A DNA stretch of 64,000 nt from Homoserinimonas sp044769865 (GTDB lineage Bacteria; Actinomycetota; Actinomycetes; Actinomycetales; Microbacteriaceae). Below the pieces are notes generated by a model. That model was not told where the DNA came from. It ran no database searches and saw only the letters and a program-made list of their open reading frames with translations. Every line of letters starts with the position of its first letter. The stretch's first letter is position 1. Location: positions 558,001 to 622,000 of the forward strand of contig NZ_JBIZWA010000001.1 in NCBI RefSeq assembly GCF_044769865.1. Direction: 5' to 3'. A program made the translations under genes and the position numbers. Below, in pieces: positions 32,727 through 40,781 of the stretch.

Positions 32727-33750
32727 TGCCCCCTCTCCGAACTCAGGAGTTGGCCCTCCCTTCTCAGGAGCCGGCTTTCCTAATTCAGGAGTTGCCCTTC
32801 CTAACTCAGGAGCCGGCTTTCCTAATTCAGGAACGGCCCTTCTGAGTTCTGGAACCAAGCTCCTGAATTCTGAAAGCAAACTCCTGAATTGTGAAAGCCA
32901 ACTCCTGAGTTTCGAACGCTGGCAGCGGCGCGAGCGAGCGCACCAGGAGCGGGCCGACGCGCTGACCGCCGGGTGGCGCGCGCGGCAGCAGTCAGGCGCG
33001 AAGCATCCCGTCGACGACTTCCTCTTCTCGTACTACCCGGTGCGCCCGTCGGCCCTGCGGCGCTGGCACCCGGGCGCGGGCGTCACACTCGAGGGCGCCG
33101 CGACCGAGGACCGCGCCACCTGGAAGTGGTACCGCGTCGAGGGCGACGACGTGCGCGTCGACACGGCGTCGTTGCTCGAGAAGCGCGAGTCGAGCATCCG
33201 CTTCATCGTGTCGCTGCTGCAGAAGACGGCGAACCGGCAGGCGAACTTCGGATGCTTCGGGCTGCACGAATGGGCCATGGTGTACCGCTCAGACGAGACC
33301 CGTCACGAGGTGCCACTGCGGCTCGGCGGCGCGGGCACCGATGAGGTCGTCGAGGGGCACCGCATCGCGTGCAGCCACTTCGATGCCTTCCGTTTCTTCA
33401 CGCCCGAGGCGGTGACCCGCAACCGGCTCGCGCCGAGCCGCGAGAACCAGCCCGACCTCGAGCAGCCGGGCTGCCTGCACGCCGGCATGGATGTCTACAA
33501 GTGGGTCACGAAGCTCGGCCCACTCGTGCCCGGCGAGCTGTTGCTCGACGCGTTCGAGTTGGCACGCGACATCCGCCAGCTCGACATGCGCGCGTCGCCG
33601 TACGACCTGCGGGAGTGGGGCTACGCGCCGGTCGCGATCGAGACGGCAGAGGGCAAGGCGGAGTACGTGCGTGAGCAGCGCGGCTTCACAGAACGCGGCA
33701 ATGCGCTCCGGGAGCGGGTCATCGCGGCGGTCGCGCCCGTGCTGGGCTGA
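32719..33750 (+). CDS. Uncharacterised protein with a 21-bp-repeat-encoded N-terminus (annotated 3-methyladenine DNA glycosylase in relatives)
   Basis: From the GTG at 32719, overlapping the ptrB stop, the product has 343 residues. Residues 6-68 are heptads such as FPNSGVA, LPNSGAG, LLNSESK, encoded by nine in-phase 21-base units. The conserved part starts near RRERAHQERADAL and continues HPVDDFLFSYYPVRPSALRRWHPG, FGCFGLHEWAMVYR, CSHFDAFRFFTPEA, QPGCLHAGMDVYKW and DMRASPYDLREWGY. I recall actinobacterial relatives labelled 3-methyladenine DNA glycosylase, but I see no helix-hairpin-helix to support that. No ATG, GTG or TTG lies in frame between the array and the conserved part, so translation probably crosses the repeats. 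Confidence 0.7.
   Translation: MTDAPSPNSGVGPPFSGAGFPNSGVALPNSGAGFPNSGTALLSSGTKLLNSESKLLNCESQLLSFERWQRRERAHQERADALTAGWRARQQSGAKHPVDDFLFSYYPVRPSALRRWHPGAGVTLEGAATEDRATWKWYRVEGDDVRVDTASLLEKRESSIRFIVSLLQKTANRQANFGCFGLHEWAMVYRSDETRHEVPLRLGGAGTDEVVEGHRIACSHFDAFRFFTPEAVTRNRLAPSRENQPDLEQPGCLHAGMDVYKWVTKLGPLVPGELLLDAFELARDIRQLDMRASPYDLREWGYAPVAIETAEGKAEYVREQRGFTERGNALRERVIAAVAPVLG
32734..32922 (+). repeat. Nine tandem 21-base units, coding array
   Basis: Units of exactly 21 bases run from 32734 to 32922 without phase change. The first five have the core TTTCCTAATTCAGGAGTTG. The last three have the inverted core CTCCTGAATTCTGAAAGC, and the unit at 32839 is transitional. Each unit therefore contains a partly self-complementary TCCT...AGGA. 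The array is in frame with the downstream protein, where it encodes degenerate heptads. Confidence 0.9.
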
Positions 33751-33769
33751 ACCATCTACTGTGGCCCAA

Positions 33770-33832
33770 CTCCTGAATTAGGAAAGCCAACTCCTGAATT
33801 AGGAAAGCCAACTCCTGAACTGGGAGAGTGCT
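33770..33832 (+). repeat. Three further 21-base units after the gene
   Basis: Two identical units beginning CTCCTGAATTAGGAAAG (33770-33790, 33791-33811) and a third diverged one (33812-33832) have the same 21-base period and core as the array at 32734-32922. They fill the gap between two convergent genes and touch the stop codon of the DarT-like gene. Confidence 0.9.
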
Positions 33833-34721
33833 AGCCCCGCACGAACCACGGCGGGTACACGGCAACGCGGATGTTGACGCCCGCGTCGGCCAGCACCGCC
33901 TTGACCTCGTCGCGCGCCTTGGAGTTGGCGACGCCGATGAGGGAGACCGCCTCGATGGGCACTGTCCCGGCCACGAGCAGTTCGATGCCGGCGAGGGGAC
34001 GCTCGTCACCGTCGAGCGCCTCGATGGCGATGAGTCGACGCAGTTCGCGCCGCAGGGCGACAGGGTCGGCCGTCATGGGCGCAGTGGGGGCGGATGCCTC
34101 GTCGAGCGCCAGCACGAGGGGTGCCGCCTTCTCGATCTCGGCGACGGTCGTGGCGAGCATCACGTAGTCGCCGACCGAGCTCGTGCGTGCCGCCGCGCTG
34201 AGGCGGGGGTCGGGAGTGCCCGTGCGGATGTCGCCCCACAGCCCCGATTCGGGTGTCGCGAAGAAGGGCACGCAGTCGGCGACGGCTGCGGGTGCTGATT
34301 CTTCTGCCTCGACGGCATCCGTGCCGGTTTCGGCCGAGGCCGCGAGTCCTGCAGCGGCCTGCGCGGGCGCGGTAACCGCCTCAGGGAGTGTCGCCGTGCG
34401 CCGCTGTTCGCGGTGCGAGGGCGAACTGATGTCCACGTTGGGCTCGACCGAGTTCGCGGGGAGTAGCGCGCCCCTCTCGGCGATGCCGGCAAGGTTGCGC
34501 ACGTGCGTCAGGTGGAACACGCGGTGCGCCTCGACATTGACGGGCTTGTCGACGGGGGCACCCGCCGCCCGCTTCGCGATCGCGGGACGCGCGGGGCGCG
34601 GGGCTCCAGCGGAGGCACGGGGCGTGCGAGCCTTGGCAGCCTTGGGCGGTGCTGTGGGCGCGGGTTTAGGCGAACAGATGTCGCAGAGTTCTGTATCGAG
34701 TCCGTGGATGCATTCGCTCAC
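33831..34721 (-). CDS. DarT-like ADP-ribosyltransferase (DUF4433) with N-terminal Cys motif
   Basis: Protein of 296 residues from a GTG start. It opens with a short Cys cluster (SECIHGLDTELCDICS) that could bind a metal, then an Ala/Pro/Lys-rich linker. The DarT-like core follows: HRVFHLTHVRNLAGIAERGALL, NVDISSPSHREQRR, DCVPFFATPESGLW, and GIELLVAGTVPIEAVSLIGVAN. The last segment resembles the conserved block carrying the catalytic Glu of DarT toxins. DarT enzymes attach ADP-ribose to thymidine in single-stranded DNA and are normally paired with a DarG macrodomain antitoxin; none is present here. An Ala-rich insertion of about 45 residues splits the core. The fold is likely; activity is uncertain. 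Confidence 0.65.
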   Translation of the reverse strand: MSECIHGLDTELCDICSPKPAPTAPPKAAKARTPRASAGAPRPARPAIAKRAAGAPVDKPVNVEAHRVFHLTHVRNLAGIAERGALLPANSVEPNVDISSPSHREQRRTATLPEAVTAPAQAAAGLAASAETGTDAVEAEESAPAAVADCVPFFATPESGLWGDIRTGTPDPRLSAAARTSSVGDYVMLATTVAEIEKAAPLVLALDEASAPTAPMTADPVALRRELRRLIAIEALDGDERPLAGIELLVAGTVPIEAVSLIGVANSKARDEVKAVLADAGVNIRVAVYPPWFVRG

Positions 34722-34808
34722 GCCGGGGGGCCTTTCGTCTCGGCATCCGCGGGGGCTACGGCTGCCGCTTCCAGAGTACGCGGCCTGCCGACTCTCCGGC
34801 GACCGGGC

Positions 34809-35513
34809 TCAGGCGCTCTTGGCCTGCGCGGCCTCTCGATAGGTGGCGGTGACGAGGATCGGCATGTGGTCGGATGTGCCGCGCGGCAGCGTCTCGACAC
34901 TGCCGATCTCAAGGCCCATCGAGGTGGCGAGGTCGAAGTGTCCGCGAAAGAACTTGTAGCGCGTGTAGGTGCGCGTGTCGCTGAGCGTGAGGTCGTAGCC
35001 GTTCTCGCCGACCCGCCGCGTGAGCTGGTTCTTGAAGACCGGGTAGTTGTAGTCGCCGACCATGAGGGTGGGGAGGCCAGGGCCCATGGCGTGCAGCTGC
35101 TCGTGCGCGACCCGGATCTGTTCGCGTCGCAGCGAGTTGAGGGCCGTGAGCGGCGCCGCGTGGAACGAGGCGACCACGACGTCGCAGTCGTGCTTGAGGT
35201 CGGTGAGGCGGCTGCCGAGCAGGCGCTCGTGGGCGGGCTTCAGCAGGTGGTCGTGGAGCGACTTCTTGAGCTCGAAGGCTTTCGTCTCGGTCGCCGTGAA
35301 GCGGTCGCGGCGGTAGTAGACGGCGAGCCCGAGACGATTGCGCCTCGTCGCGTCGGCAAGGTGCATGCCGCCCACTTCTGCGGGTAGCTCGGCGGTGTCG
35401 GCTTCCTGCAGGCACATCAGATCGAGGTCATGTTCCTCGGCGAGCGCCTCGATCTCCCCCACCGCGCGGTGCTTGCGCAGGTTGTAACTGACGACTTTCA
35501 CTGCATTCCTCAA
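34809..35513 (-). CDS. Endonuclease/exonuclease/phosphatase family protein
   Basis: Metal-dependent phosphoesterase of 234 residues. The fold motifs appear in order: VVSYNLRKHR (Asn), MCLQEAD (Glu), VVVASFHAAPLTALN (His), LMVGDYNYPVFKN (Asp-x-Asn), and GTSDHMPILV (Asp-His). It may cut nucleic acid or hydrolyse phospholipid or phosphoinositide; no feature decides. TGAGGA precedes the ATG. It is next to the DarT-like gene on the same strand, 87 bases apart. Confidence 0.88.
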   Translation of the reverse strand: MRNAVKVVSYNLRKHRAVGEIEALAEEHDLDLMCLQEADTAELPAEVGGMHLADATRRNRLGLAVYYRRDRFTATETKAFELKKSLHDHLLKPAHERLLGSRLTDLKHDCDVVVASFHAAPLTALNSLRREQIRVAHEQLHAMGPGLPTLMVGDYNYPVFKNQLTRRVGENGYDLTLSDTRTYTRYKFFRGHFDLATSMGLEIGSVETLPRGTSDHMPILVTATYREAAQAKSA

Positions 35514-35552
35514 TTGCCGGTGTTGCGGGACGGAGCTGGAGTGGCATCCACT

Positions 35553-36362
35553 CTATTCCGGTGAGGTGGGCGCTTCGTCCCACCCAGTTCGGGGTGTGCT
35601 GCAGCGCTCAGTGAAGACGTATTGGGAGGGCAGCTTGCGTTCGTGGCTGGTCCAGTCGATCGCGGGTCGGCGTTTGTCCTCCGGCACGTAGCCGAGCCGG
35701 TAGACGGCCATGAGTTCGAGGTCGTCAGGCACTTCCAGCAGGCGTTCGATCTCGGCCCAGCGCCCCGGCACCTCCATGGGGAAGGAGACGAACTGGATGC
35801 CCATCCCGAGTTCGACGGTCGCGAGCCAGACGTTCTCCATCGCCGCGCCCATGCTGAAGACGGAGTAGAAGGAGGAGAGTTCACCCGGCCGATATTCACT
35901 GCGATCGAGTAGCACGGCCAGGAGCAGCGGTGACCCGGCGACGAGCTTGCGGTTCTCGGCACCGAGCGTCTGCGGCACGTGCAGCGAGTTCATGAGCTTC
36001 TGGCCACGCGGTGTGAACGCCTGCGAGGTGAAGGGGCGAAGCGCGGCCGGCATCCGGTCGAAGAGCATGCCGCTGCGCTTCTCGGCCATCTCCTTCTTCG
36101 AGAAGCGGAAGTAGGGCTTGTAGCGCTCGAAGAAGGTGCCGTTCGACATGGCCTCGGTCATGCTCTCGCCGCTGATGCGCGCGATCGTCTCGATCGTGTC
36201 GCGGTTCTCGATGAGCACGAACCGCCAGGGCTGGGAGTTGAGCTGCGAGGGCGCGCGGCCCGCAAGCTCGACAAGCAGTCGCTGGTGCTCCTCGGAGACG
36301 GGGTCGGGCAGGAACGGGCCGTTGGTGGTCTTGCGGCGGCGGATGGCGTCGAACAGTTCCAC
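35553..36362 (-). CDS. Nitroreductase-family FMN oxidoreductase
   Basis: Flavoenzyme of 269 residues. The family pattern is IRRRKTTNGPFLPDPVSEEHQRLLVELAGRAPSQLNSQPWRFVLIEN in outline at the N-terminus, YSVFSMGAAMENVWLATVELGMGIQFVSFP in the middle, and LELMAVYRLGYVPED near the end. It uses NAD(P)H to reduce nitro groups, quinones or similar. The GTG start shares one base with the stop of the membrane-protein gene (TAGTG), so the two are translationally coupled. MarR regulators lie on the opposite strand. Confidence 0.9.
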   Translation of the reverse strand: MELFDAIRRRKTTNGPFLPDPVSEEHQRLLVELAGRAPSQLNSQPWRFVLIENRDTIETIARISGESMTEAMSNGTFFERYKPYFRFSKKEMAEKRSGMLFDRMPAALRPFTSQAFTPRGQKLMNSLHVPQTLGAENRKLVAGSPLLLAVLLDRSEYRPGELSSFYSVFSMGAAMENVWLATVELGMGIQFVSFPMEVPGRWAEIERLLEVPDDLELMAVYRLGYVPEDKRRPAIDWTSHERKLPSQYVFTERCSTPRTGWDEAPTSPE

Positions 36363-36871
36363 TACCCGCGCCGCTTCCGTGCCGCTGCGGGCGCCGTGCG
36401 CTTCTCCTTGCGCTTCTTGGCTCCAGCAACTCCGGCGATGACACCAGCGACCACATAGAAGGGCGCGGCGGTGAGGGCGACGATCGGATGCAGCGGGCTG
36501 CGGGCATCCACGGCGGAGAGGAGACCCAGCGGCACGAACGCGGGAAGCAGCACCCACGAGGCGAGCTTGCCCTTGTTCTTGCGCTTGTTGCCGGCTCCCT
36601 GGGGGCGCACTGGGGGAAGGCTCGCGCCGGCTTCCCGTCCCGCGATGACACCCCGCGGCTTGCGCGCGATGGCACTGCGGGCGGAGAGCACGAGGGGGCC
36701 GACCCCGTTCCAGACCACGAGTCCCGTGAGGCCCAGCGTCGAGATGTAGAGGGCGTGGTGTAGCCAGCGGGCGCCGCTCGTGTCGACGACCTTGGTGGCA
36801 ACGCCGAGGCCGAGGCTCGCGTTCGCGGCATAGCTGATACAGGCGGCTGTGGTGAGCTTTGCGGTGTCCAT
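36362..36871 (-). CDS. Small membrane protein of unknown function
   Basis: Protein of 169 residues with an N-terminal weakly hydrophobic segment and three clear helices: YISTLGLTGLVVWNGVGPLV, WVLLPAFVPLGLLSAVD and VALTAAPFYVVAGVIAGVAG. Lys/Arg-rich stretches (GAGNKRKNKGK; AKKRKEKR) lie between and after them. I recognise no family. The start at 36871 has GGGGAGA upstream; an extended frame upstream is unlikely. It is coupled to the nitroreductase and divergent from a MarR gene. Confidence 0.65.
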   Translation of the reverse strand: MDTAKLTTAACISYAANASLGLGVATKVVDTSGARWLHHALYISTLGLTGLVVWNGVGPLVLSARSAIARKPRGVIAGREAGASLPPVRPQGAGNKRKNKGKLASWVLLPAFVPLGLLSAVDARSPLHPIVALTAAPFYVVAGVIAGVAGAKKRKEKRTAPAAARKRRG

Positions 36872-37044
36872 GCTCTCCCCATGATCGACTCGAACGCTCA
36901 CCGTGGAGCATTTTCCCGGCTGGCGTTCAGGCAAGCGCTCTCTCCGCGTTCACCCGTCGCCGTCTGGAACAACCTGCAATACAGTGCTCGCAGATGGGCC
37001 TTCCCGCCCCACCGCGCTCACGCCGCGCTCGAAGGAGCCTGAAG

Positions 37045-37488
37045 ATGGACAACACCAAGCTGCCCCCGCCCTACCGCACGCCCCGACTGCGCAGGCTGCT
37101 CCACGTCCACAGCACGCTCTGGTACGAGCACGTGTCGACCGAGATCACCTCGGTGCAGTACGTCGTGCTGTGGTGCCTCCACCACCACGGCGACCAACCG
37201 CAGCAGGAGCTGCTCAGCCTCGCGCAGATCGACAAGTCCTCGCTCGCCGAGCTGCTGCGCCGCATGGAGCAGCAGGGCAGCATCACGACCGCGCGGGCCC
37301 CCGACGACAAGCGACGCAAGATCGTCTCGATCACCGAGAAGGGCCGGCGAATTCACGACGAGCTCTCGAGCGGTGCAGACCTCGTCAACGACACGATGGC
37401 GAGTGGATTGACGGCGGCTGAAGTGAAGCAGTTCGACGCCATCCTCGAAAAGCTGCTCACCTCCGAGGTCATCCGGAGCGTCAACTAG
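37045..37488 (+). CDS. MarR-family regulator, paralogue 1
   Basis: Regulator of 147 residues with the winged helix EITSVQYVVLWCLHHHGDQPQQELLSLAQIDKSSLAELLRRMEQQGSI in outline and wing DDKRRKIVSITEKGR. GGAGCC lies 8 bases before the ATG, and TACAGT upstream (36980-36985) is a likely -10. It closely resembles the next gene, with long shared stretches (AQ-DKSSLAELLRRME, DKRRK-V), and is divergent from the membrane-protein/nitroreductase pair. That pair is its most likely target. Confidence 0.9.
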   Translation: MDNTKLPPPYRTPRLRRLLHVHSTLWYEHVSTEITSVQYVVLWCLHHHGDQPQQELLSLAQIDKSSLAELLRRMEQQGSITTARAPDDKRRKIVSITEKGRRIHDELSSGADLVNDTMASGLTAAEVKQFDAILEKLLTSEVIRSVN

Positions 37489-37570
37489 TCGATGTGGACC
37501 CCTGCGCTACAGTGATCGCGGATCGTCCGTACACGTGATGATCGGCCAGGTCACGACGAAGTGGGGGAGC

Positions 37571-38002
37571 ATGACGGCACCCGTCCCATACCGCAGCCTT
37601 GCCATCAGGCGGGCGCTCCAGACTCACACGGCGCTCTGGCACGAGCACGTCTCGAGCGAGACCACGTCCGTGCAATACGGGGTGCTCTTCTTTCTCAACG
37701 AGCACGGCGAGCTCGGCCAACGAGAGCTCATGGACCTCGCGCAGCTCGACAAGTCCTCGCTCGCCGAGCTCCTGCGCCGCATGGAGGGTCAGGGCAGCGT
37801 CGAGACCCGTCGTGACGCGGTGGACAAGCGTCGCAAGACCGTCACCCTCACGGATGCCGGCCGCGAACTGTTCGAGCAGCTGCGCCCTGCCGCGCTCCAG
37901 GTGAATGAGATGCTCACCGGCAATCTGAGCGACCCCGAGAAGCAGTCGCTCGATCGCCTGCTGGCGAAGATCGTCGACGACGGGGAGCGCGCCGCCAGCT
38001 GA
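37571..38002 (+). CDS. MarR-family regulator, paralogue 2
   Basis: Regulator of 143 residues from the ATG at 37571, preceded by GGGGGAG. The body reads HTALWHEHVSSETTSVQYGVLFFLNEHGELGQRELMDLAQLDKSSLAELLRRME in outline, then VDKRRKTVTLTDAGRELF. It is a tandem duplicate of the gene before it. Even the promoter is alike: TACAGTGATCGC here, TACAGTGCTCGC there. It ends one base from the stop of the convergent J-domain gene. Confidence 0.88.
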   Translation: MTAPVPYRSLAIRRALQTHTALWHEHVSSETTSVQYGVLFFLNEHGELGQRELMDLAQLDKSSLAELLRRMEGQGSVETRRDAVDKRRKTVTLTDAGRELFEQLRPAALQVNEMLTGNLSDPEKQSLDRLLAKIVDDGERAAS

Positions 38003-38932
38003 TCAGGTGAAGCGGATGCTCGACTGCAGCCGCGTGCGCACCTCGAACAGTTCCGTGCCGCCGATGAGTGGTGCGTCGGCAAGGTCGCCCCGCAGCACGC
38101 CGGGCAGGCGAGAACGCTGCACGACCGCGCTCGTGACGCCGCGCATCCGGCCGACTATCAGCGCCTCGTCGATCGCGTCGTCCGGCACGACGACGACGAG
38201 GTTCGTGAACTTGACCCTGGCAGCCTTCGCGACCGACTTGGCGCGCAGCGACAGGGAATGGATCGGCCGCTCCCCCGCCGCGATCGCCTCGCCCACGATC
38301 TCGTTGCGCTTCACCCGCACGGGCGAGCCCCAATCCTCCGACTGCACCGCGAAGAGCCCGCTCGGGCCGAGCACGACATGGTCGAGCTTCGACGCCCAGG
38401 GGTCGCCCGGGGCATCCGTCGCCACGTCGTGCCACACCGTGTAGGCGATGCCGAGCTCGGCCGCCTGCGCCGCCGTCGCCTCCTCCGCGAGCGCGTTCGC
38501 GAGCAGGTGACGGATGTCGCGGGGCGCCGACCGCACGAGTGCGGGGTCATACGGGTCTGGCAGGGCGGCGCCTCTGCCGACCCACTCGCGCATCAGGTCG
38601 AGGTAGTGCTCTCGGCTGAGTCCGCCGGGGTGCCCGTAGGTGCGCGCCTGGGGGCGGCTCTCGGAGGTTCGCCGCGGCGCGGCGGGAGCCCATGTGGCAT
38701 GGCTCTGTACGTTGCGGCTGGGGCGACCGCGGTCGTACGCCGCCCGGTCGGCCGGCGTGCCGAGCTGTTCCCACGCGCGCTGCACGTCGTGGAAGCGCTT
38801 GGCGTCGCCTCCCGTGTCGGGGTGCGTCTCGCGCAACATCCGCCGGTATGCCTTGCGCAGCTCGTCGTCGCTCGCGGTCGGCGCGACACCGAGCACCTCA
38901 TAGGGCGACGGGTTCAGCGGGCTGGGTGGCAC
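38003..38932 (-). CDS. J-domain protein with NERD-like nuclease-related domain
   Basis: Protein of 309 residues. Residues 9-70 are a DnaJ J-domain (PSPYEVLGVAPTASDDELRKAYRRMLRETHPDTGG in outline, with the HPD tripeptide that stimulates Hsp70). A linker of about 70 residues follows, then a domain with KLDHVVLGPSGLFAVQSEDWG, the core of NERD modules. The fusion suggests chaperone recruitment to a DNA-linked or stress function, but nothing proves it. The GTG start stands exactly 6 bases after TACTCT (complement of 38939-38944), so it is probably leaderless with its own promoter at the end of the DUF2207 gene. Confidence 0.82.
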   Translation of the reverse strand: MPPSPLNPSPYEVLGVAPTASDDELRKAYRRMLRETHPDTGGDAKRFHDVQRAWEQLGTPADRAAYDRGRPSRNVQSHATWAPAAPRRTSESRPQARTYGHPGGLSREHYLDLMREWVGRGAALPDPYDPALVRSAPRDIRHLLANALAEEATAAQAAELGIAYTVWHDVATDAPGDPWASKLDHVVLGPSGLFAVQSEDWGSPVRVKRNEIVGEAIAAGERPIHSLSLRAKSVAKAARVKFTNLVVVVPDDAIDEALIVGRMRGVTSAVVQRSRLPGVLRGDLADAPLIGGTELFEVRTRLQSSIRFT

Positions 38933-38944
38933 CGATCCAGAGTA

Positions 38945-40720
38945 CTAGCGGCCACCTCCACCGCCGCCGCCACCGCCACCGCCCGAGACGGCGCCGCCGG
39001 TCGAACCGCCCGAGGAGGAGCTGAAGCTGGAGGTCGCGCTCGTGCTGACGCTGCCGATGCTGGAGGCGAAGAGGGCCGCATTGAAGGGACCAGAGCCGAC
39101 GTACCAGTCGGGTGTGCTGCCCTGCTCCTGGTAGTAGCGCCCGAGCTCCTCCGCCCACTCCTTCTCGTGGCCGAAGAGCATGGCGTAGGGCAACAGCTTC
39201 TCGTTGAGCTTCACGATCTGGGCCGCGTCGTCGGTGGGGATCGGCTCGCGCAGGGCGCCCTTGGGCGACTGCAGGTAGCGCAGGCGGTCGGCCTCCGCGA
39301 GTTCGATGTAGTCCTTGAGCCCCTTCATGTGGTCGCGCACCGCAACGCCGCGCTCGTCGAGGGGTGTCTTGATGAGCGGCATGAAGGAGAGGGCTCCCAC
39401 GATGAGCGAGAGCGCGAGCGCGATGCCGGGCAGCCCGCCGCCGTAGGCGAGGTCGAGCGCAACAGCCGCGAAGATGATGCCCGCGACCATCGACACGGCA
39501 CTGAAGATCAACACGGGGGCGGCGACCTTGCCGGGGTACTTGCGCCGGTAGCCCTCCGCCACGAGCTGCTTGCCGACCCGCTCATAGAGCTTGCCGAGCT
39601 TCTTGGTCGCTTTCTCGTCCTGTTTGTCGAGGTCGCGGTGCTCTCCCGGCGTGAGGGTCGTGCCGAAGAGCGCGTGGAGGAACTCGCGTTCGTGCTCGTC
39701 GACGCCGTCCGCCGTCACGAACTGCAGGCGGTACTTCGGCTTCTTGATGAGCGGCGACATCCCTGCCTCGATGACACGGATGCGGCGGGCGACCGCGAGC
39801 GCGATGATCTGCGCGGGCGTGGCCTTCGCGCCCGCGCCCGCCACGAAGGCCGACTTCACGAGGGGTTCGCCGGGTGGTGGGCCGTATTCGGGGACGATGA
39901 TGCCGCGCCCCGGAGCATCCGCCAGCTTCGTGCGGCGCACACGGAAGGCCCACAGCAACGCGACGATCGTGCCGCCGGCGCCGACGAAGGCGAGGGTCGG
40001 CCAGGGCGCGTCGAAGAAACCGCTCGGGCGCTCGGTGAAGGTGTCGGGCTCGAAACCGACCGCGATCGTGAGGTTCTCATACGGCCCCAGGTTGCGCGCC
40101 TCGAAGTCGAGGCCGTCGACCTCGGCCGGGTTCGCCTGGCCCTCTGCCCCCCAGACGGCGGCGACGTTACCCGTGAGCTTCTCCTCAAGTCCCGGTTCGA
40201 GGTGCACGGTCGCGCTCACGACGCCGAACGGCTGCGGCCACTCGACCCCGTTGACGTCCCAGTAGAACTCGTCCGAGTCGGTGTCGGGATAGTAGCGGTG
40301 CGCGTTGACCATCGTGTACTCGATCACGTACGTCTGCTCGCCCCGCACGTAGTCGTCGCCACCGAGGGCGAGTTGAATGCCGCCGTCGGCATCCTCCTCC
40401 TCCCATTCGACCGCGGCGCCCGTCTCGTCAGTGACCGAGACGACGGTCGGATGCGTCGGCAGCCCGTTGTAGCGGTCGGGGATGGTGCGCAGGATGCCCC
40501 TGTTCTGGTCGAAGTCGGGGAACACCGCCACGATCGTCTCGACCACGCGCAGCGTCGCGCGCCCCTCCTCATTCGACCCGAGGTGGTAGTCGGCGTGGAA
40601 GCTCGCGAACTCGAAGTCCTCAACCCCGGCTTGAGCCGACTGGACTGGCGCCGACCACACCCCGAGCAGGGCGAGGGCGGTGACGGCGAGCGCGGAGAGG
40701 AGACGTCTCATACACGCCAC
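38945..40720 (-). CDS. DUF2207 membrane protein with glycine-rich tail
   Basis: Protein of 591 residues. A cleavable signal peptide (LSALAVTALALLGVWSAPVQSAQA) leads to an extracytoplasmic DUF2207 domain (ADYHLGSNEEGRATLRVVETIVAVFPDFDQNRGILRTIP in outline; YVIEYTMVNA; WPQPFGVVSATVHL). A transmembrane helix lies near residue 240, with two more around 400-440 and a cytoplasmic part. The C-terminus is SSSSGGSTGGAVSGGG and a run of glycines ending in Arg. DUF2207 proteins are thought to be envelope-associated; function is not established. Confidence 0.88.
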   Translation of the reverse strand: MACMRRLLSALAVTALALLGVWSAPVQSAQAGVEDFEFASFHADYHLGSNEEGRATLRVVETIVAVFPDFDQNRGILRTIPDRYNGLPTHPTVVSVTDETGAAVEWEEEDADGGIQLALGGDDYVRGEQTYVIEYTMVNAHRYYPDTDSDEFYWDVNGVEWPQPFGVVSATVHLEPGLEEKLTGNVAAVWGAEGQANPAEVDGLDFEARNLGPYENLTIAVGFEPDTFTERPSGFFDAPWPTLAFVGAGGTIVALLWAFRVRRTKLADAPGRGIIVPEYGPPPGEPLVKSAFVAGAGAKATPAQIIALAVARRIRVIEAGMSPLIKKPKYRLQFVTADGVDEHEREFLHALFGTTLTPGEHRDLDKQDEKATKKLGKLYERVGKQLVAEGYRRKYPGKVAAPVLIFSAVSMVAGIIFAAVALDLAYGGGLPGIALALSLIVGALSFMPLIKTPLDERGVAVRDHMKGLKDYIELAEADRLRYLQSPKGALREPIPTDDAAQIVKLNEKLLPYAMLFGHEKEWAEELGRYYQEQGSTPDWYVGSGPFNAALFASSIGSVSTSATSSFSSSSGGSTGGAVSGGGGGGGGGGGR

Positions 40721-40781
40721 GATAGGCGCCGCCGCGCTTGCGCCGCGTCCGCCGAACGGCCGACGCCGACAGGCGGATGCC

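Noticed and set aside
30297..32879. 860-codon open frame antisense to ptrB
   Set aside because: High-GC shadow of the ptrB frame: no recognisable domain, Arg/Glu/His/Val-rich composition, and the sense product has a full catalytic triad.
32734..33832. CRISPR array
   Set aside because: The 21-base units are directly abutting, without spacers, partly inverted, and no cas gene is present.
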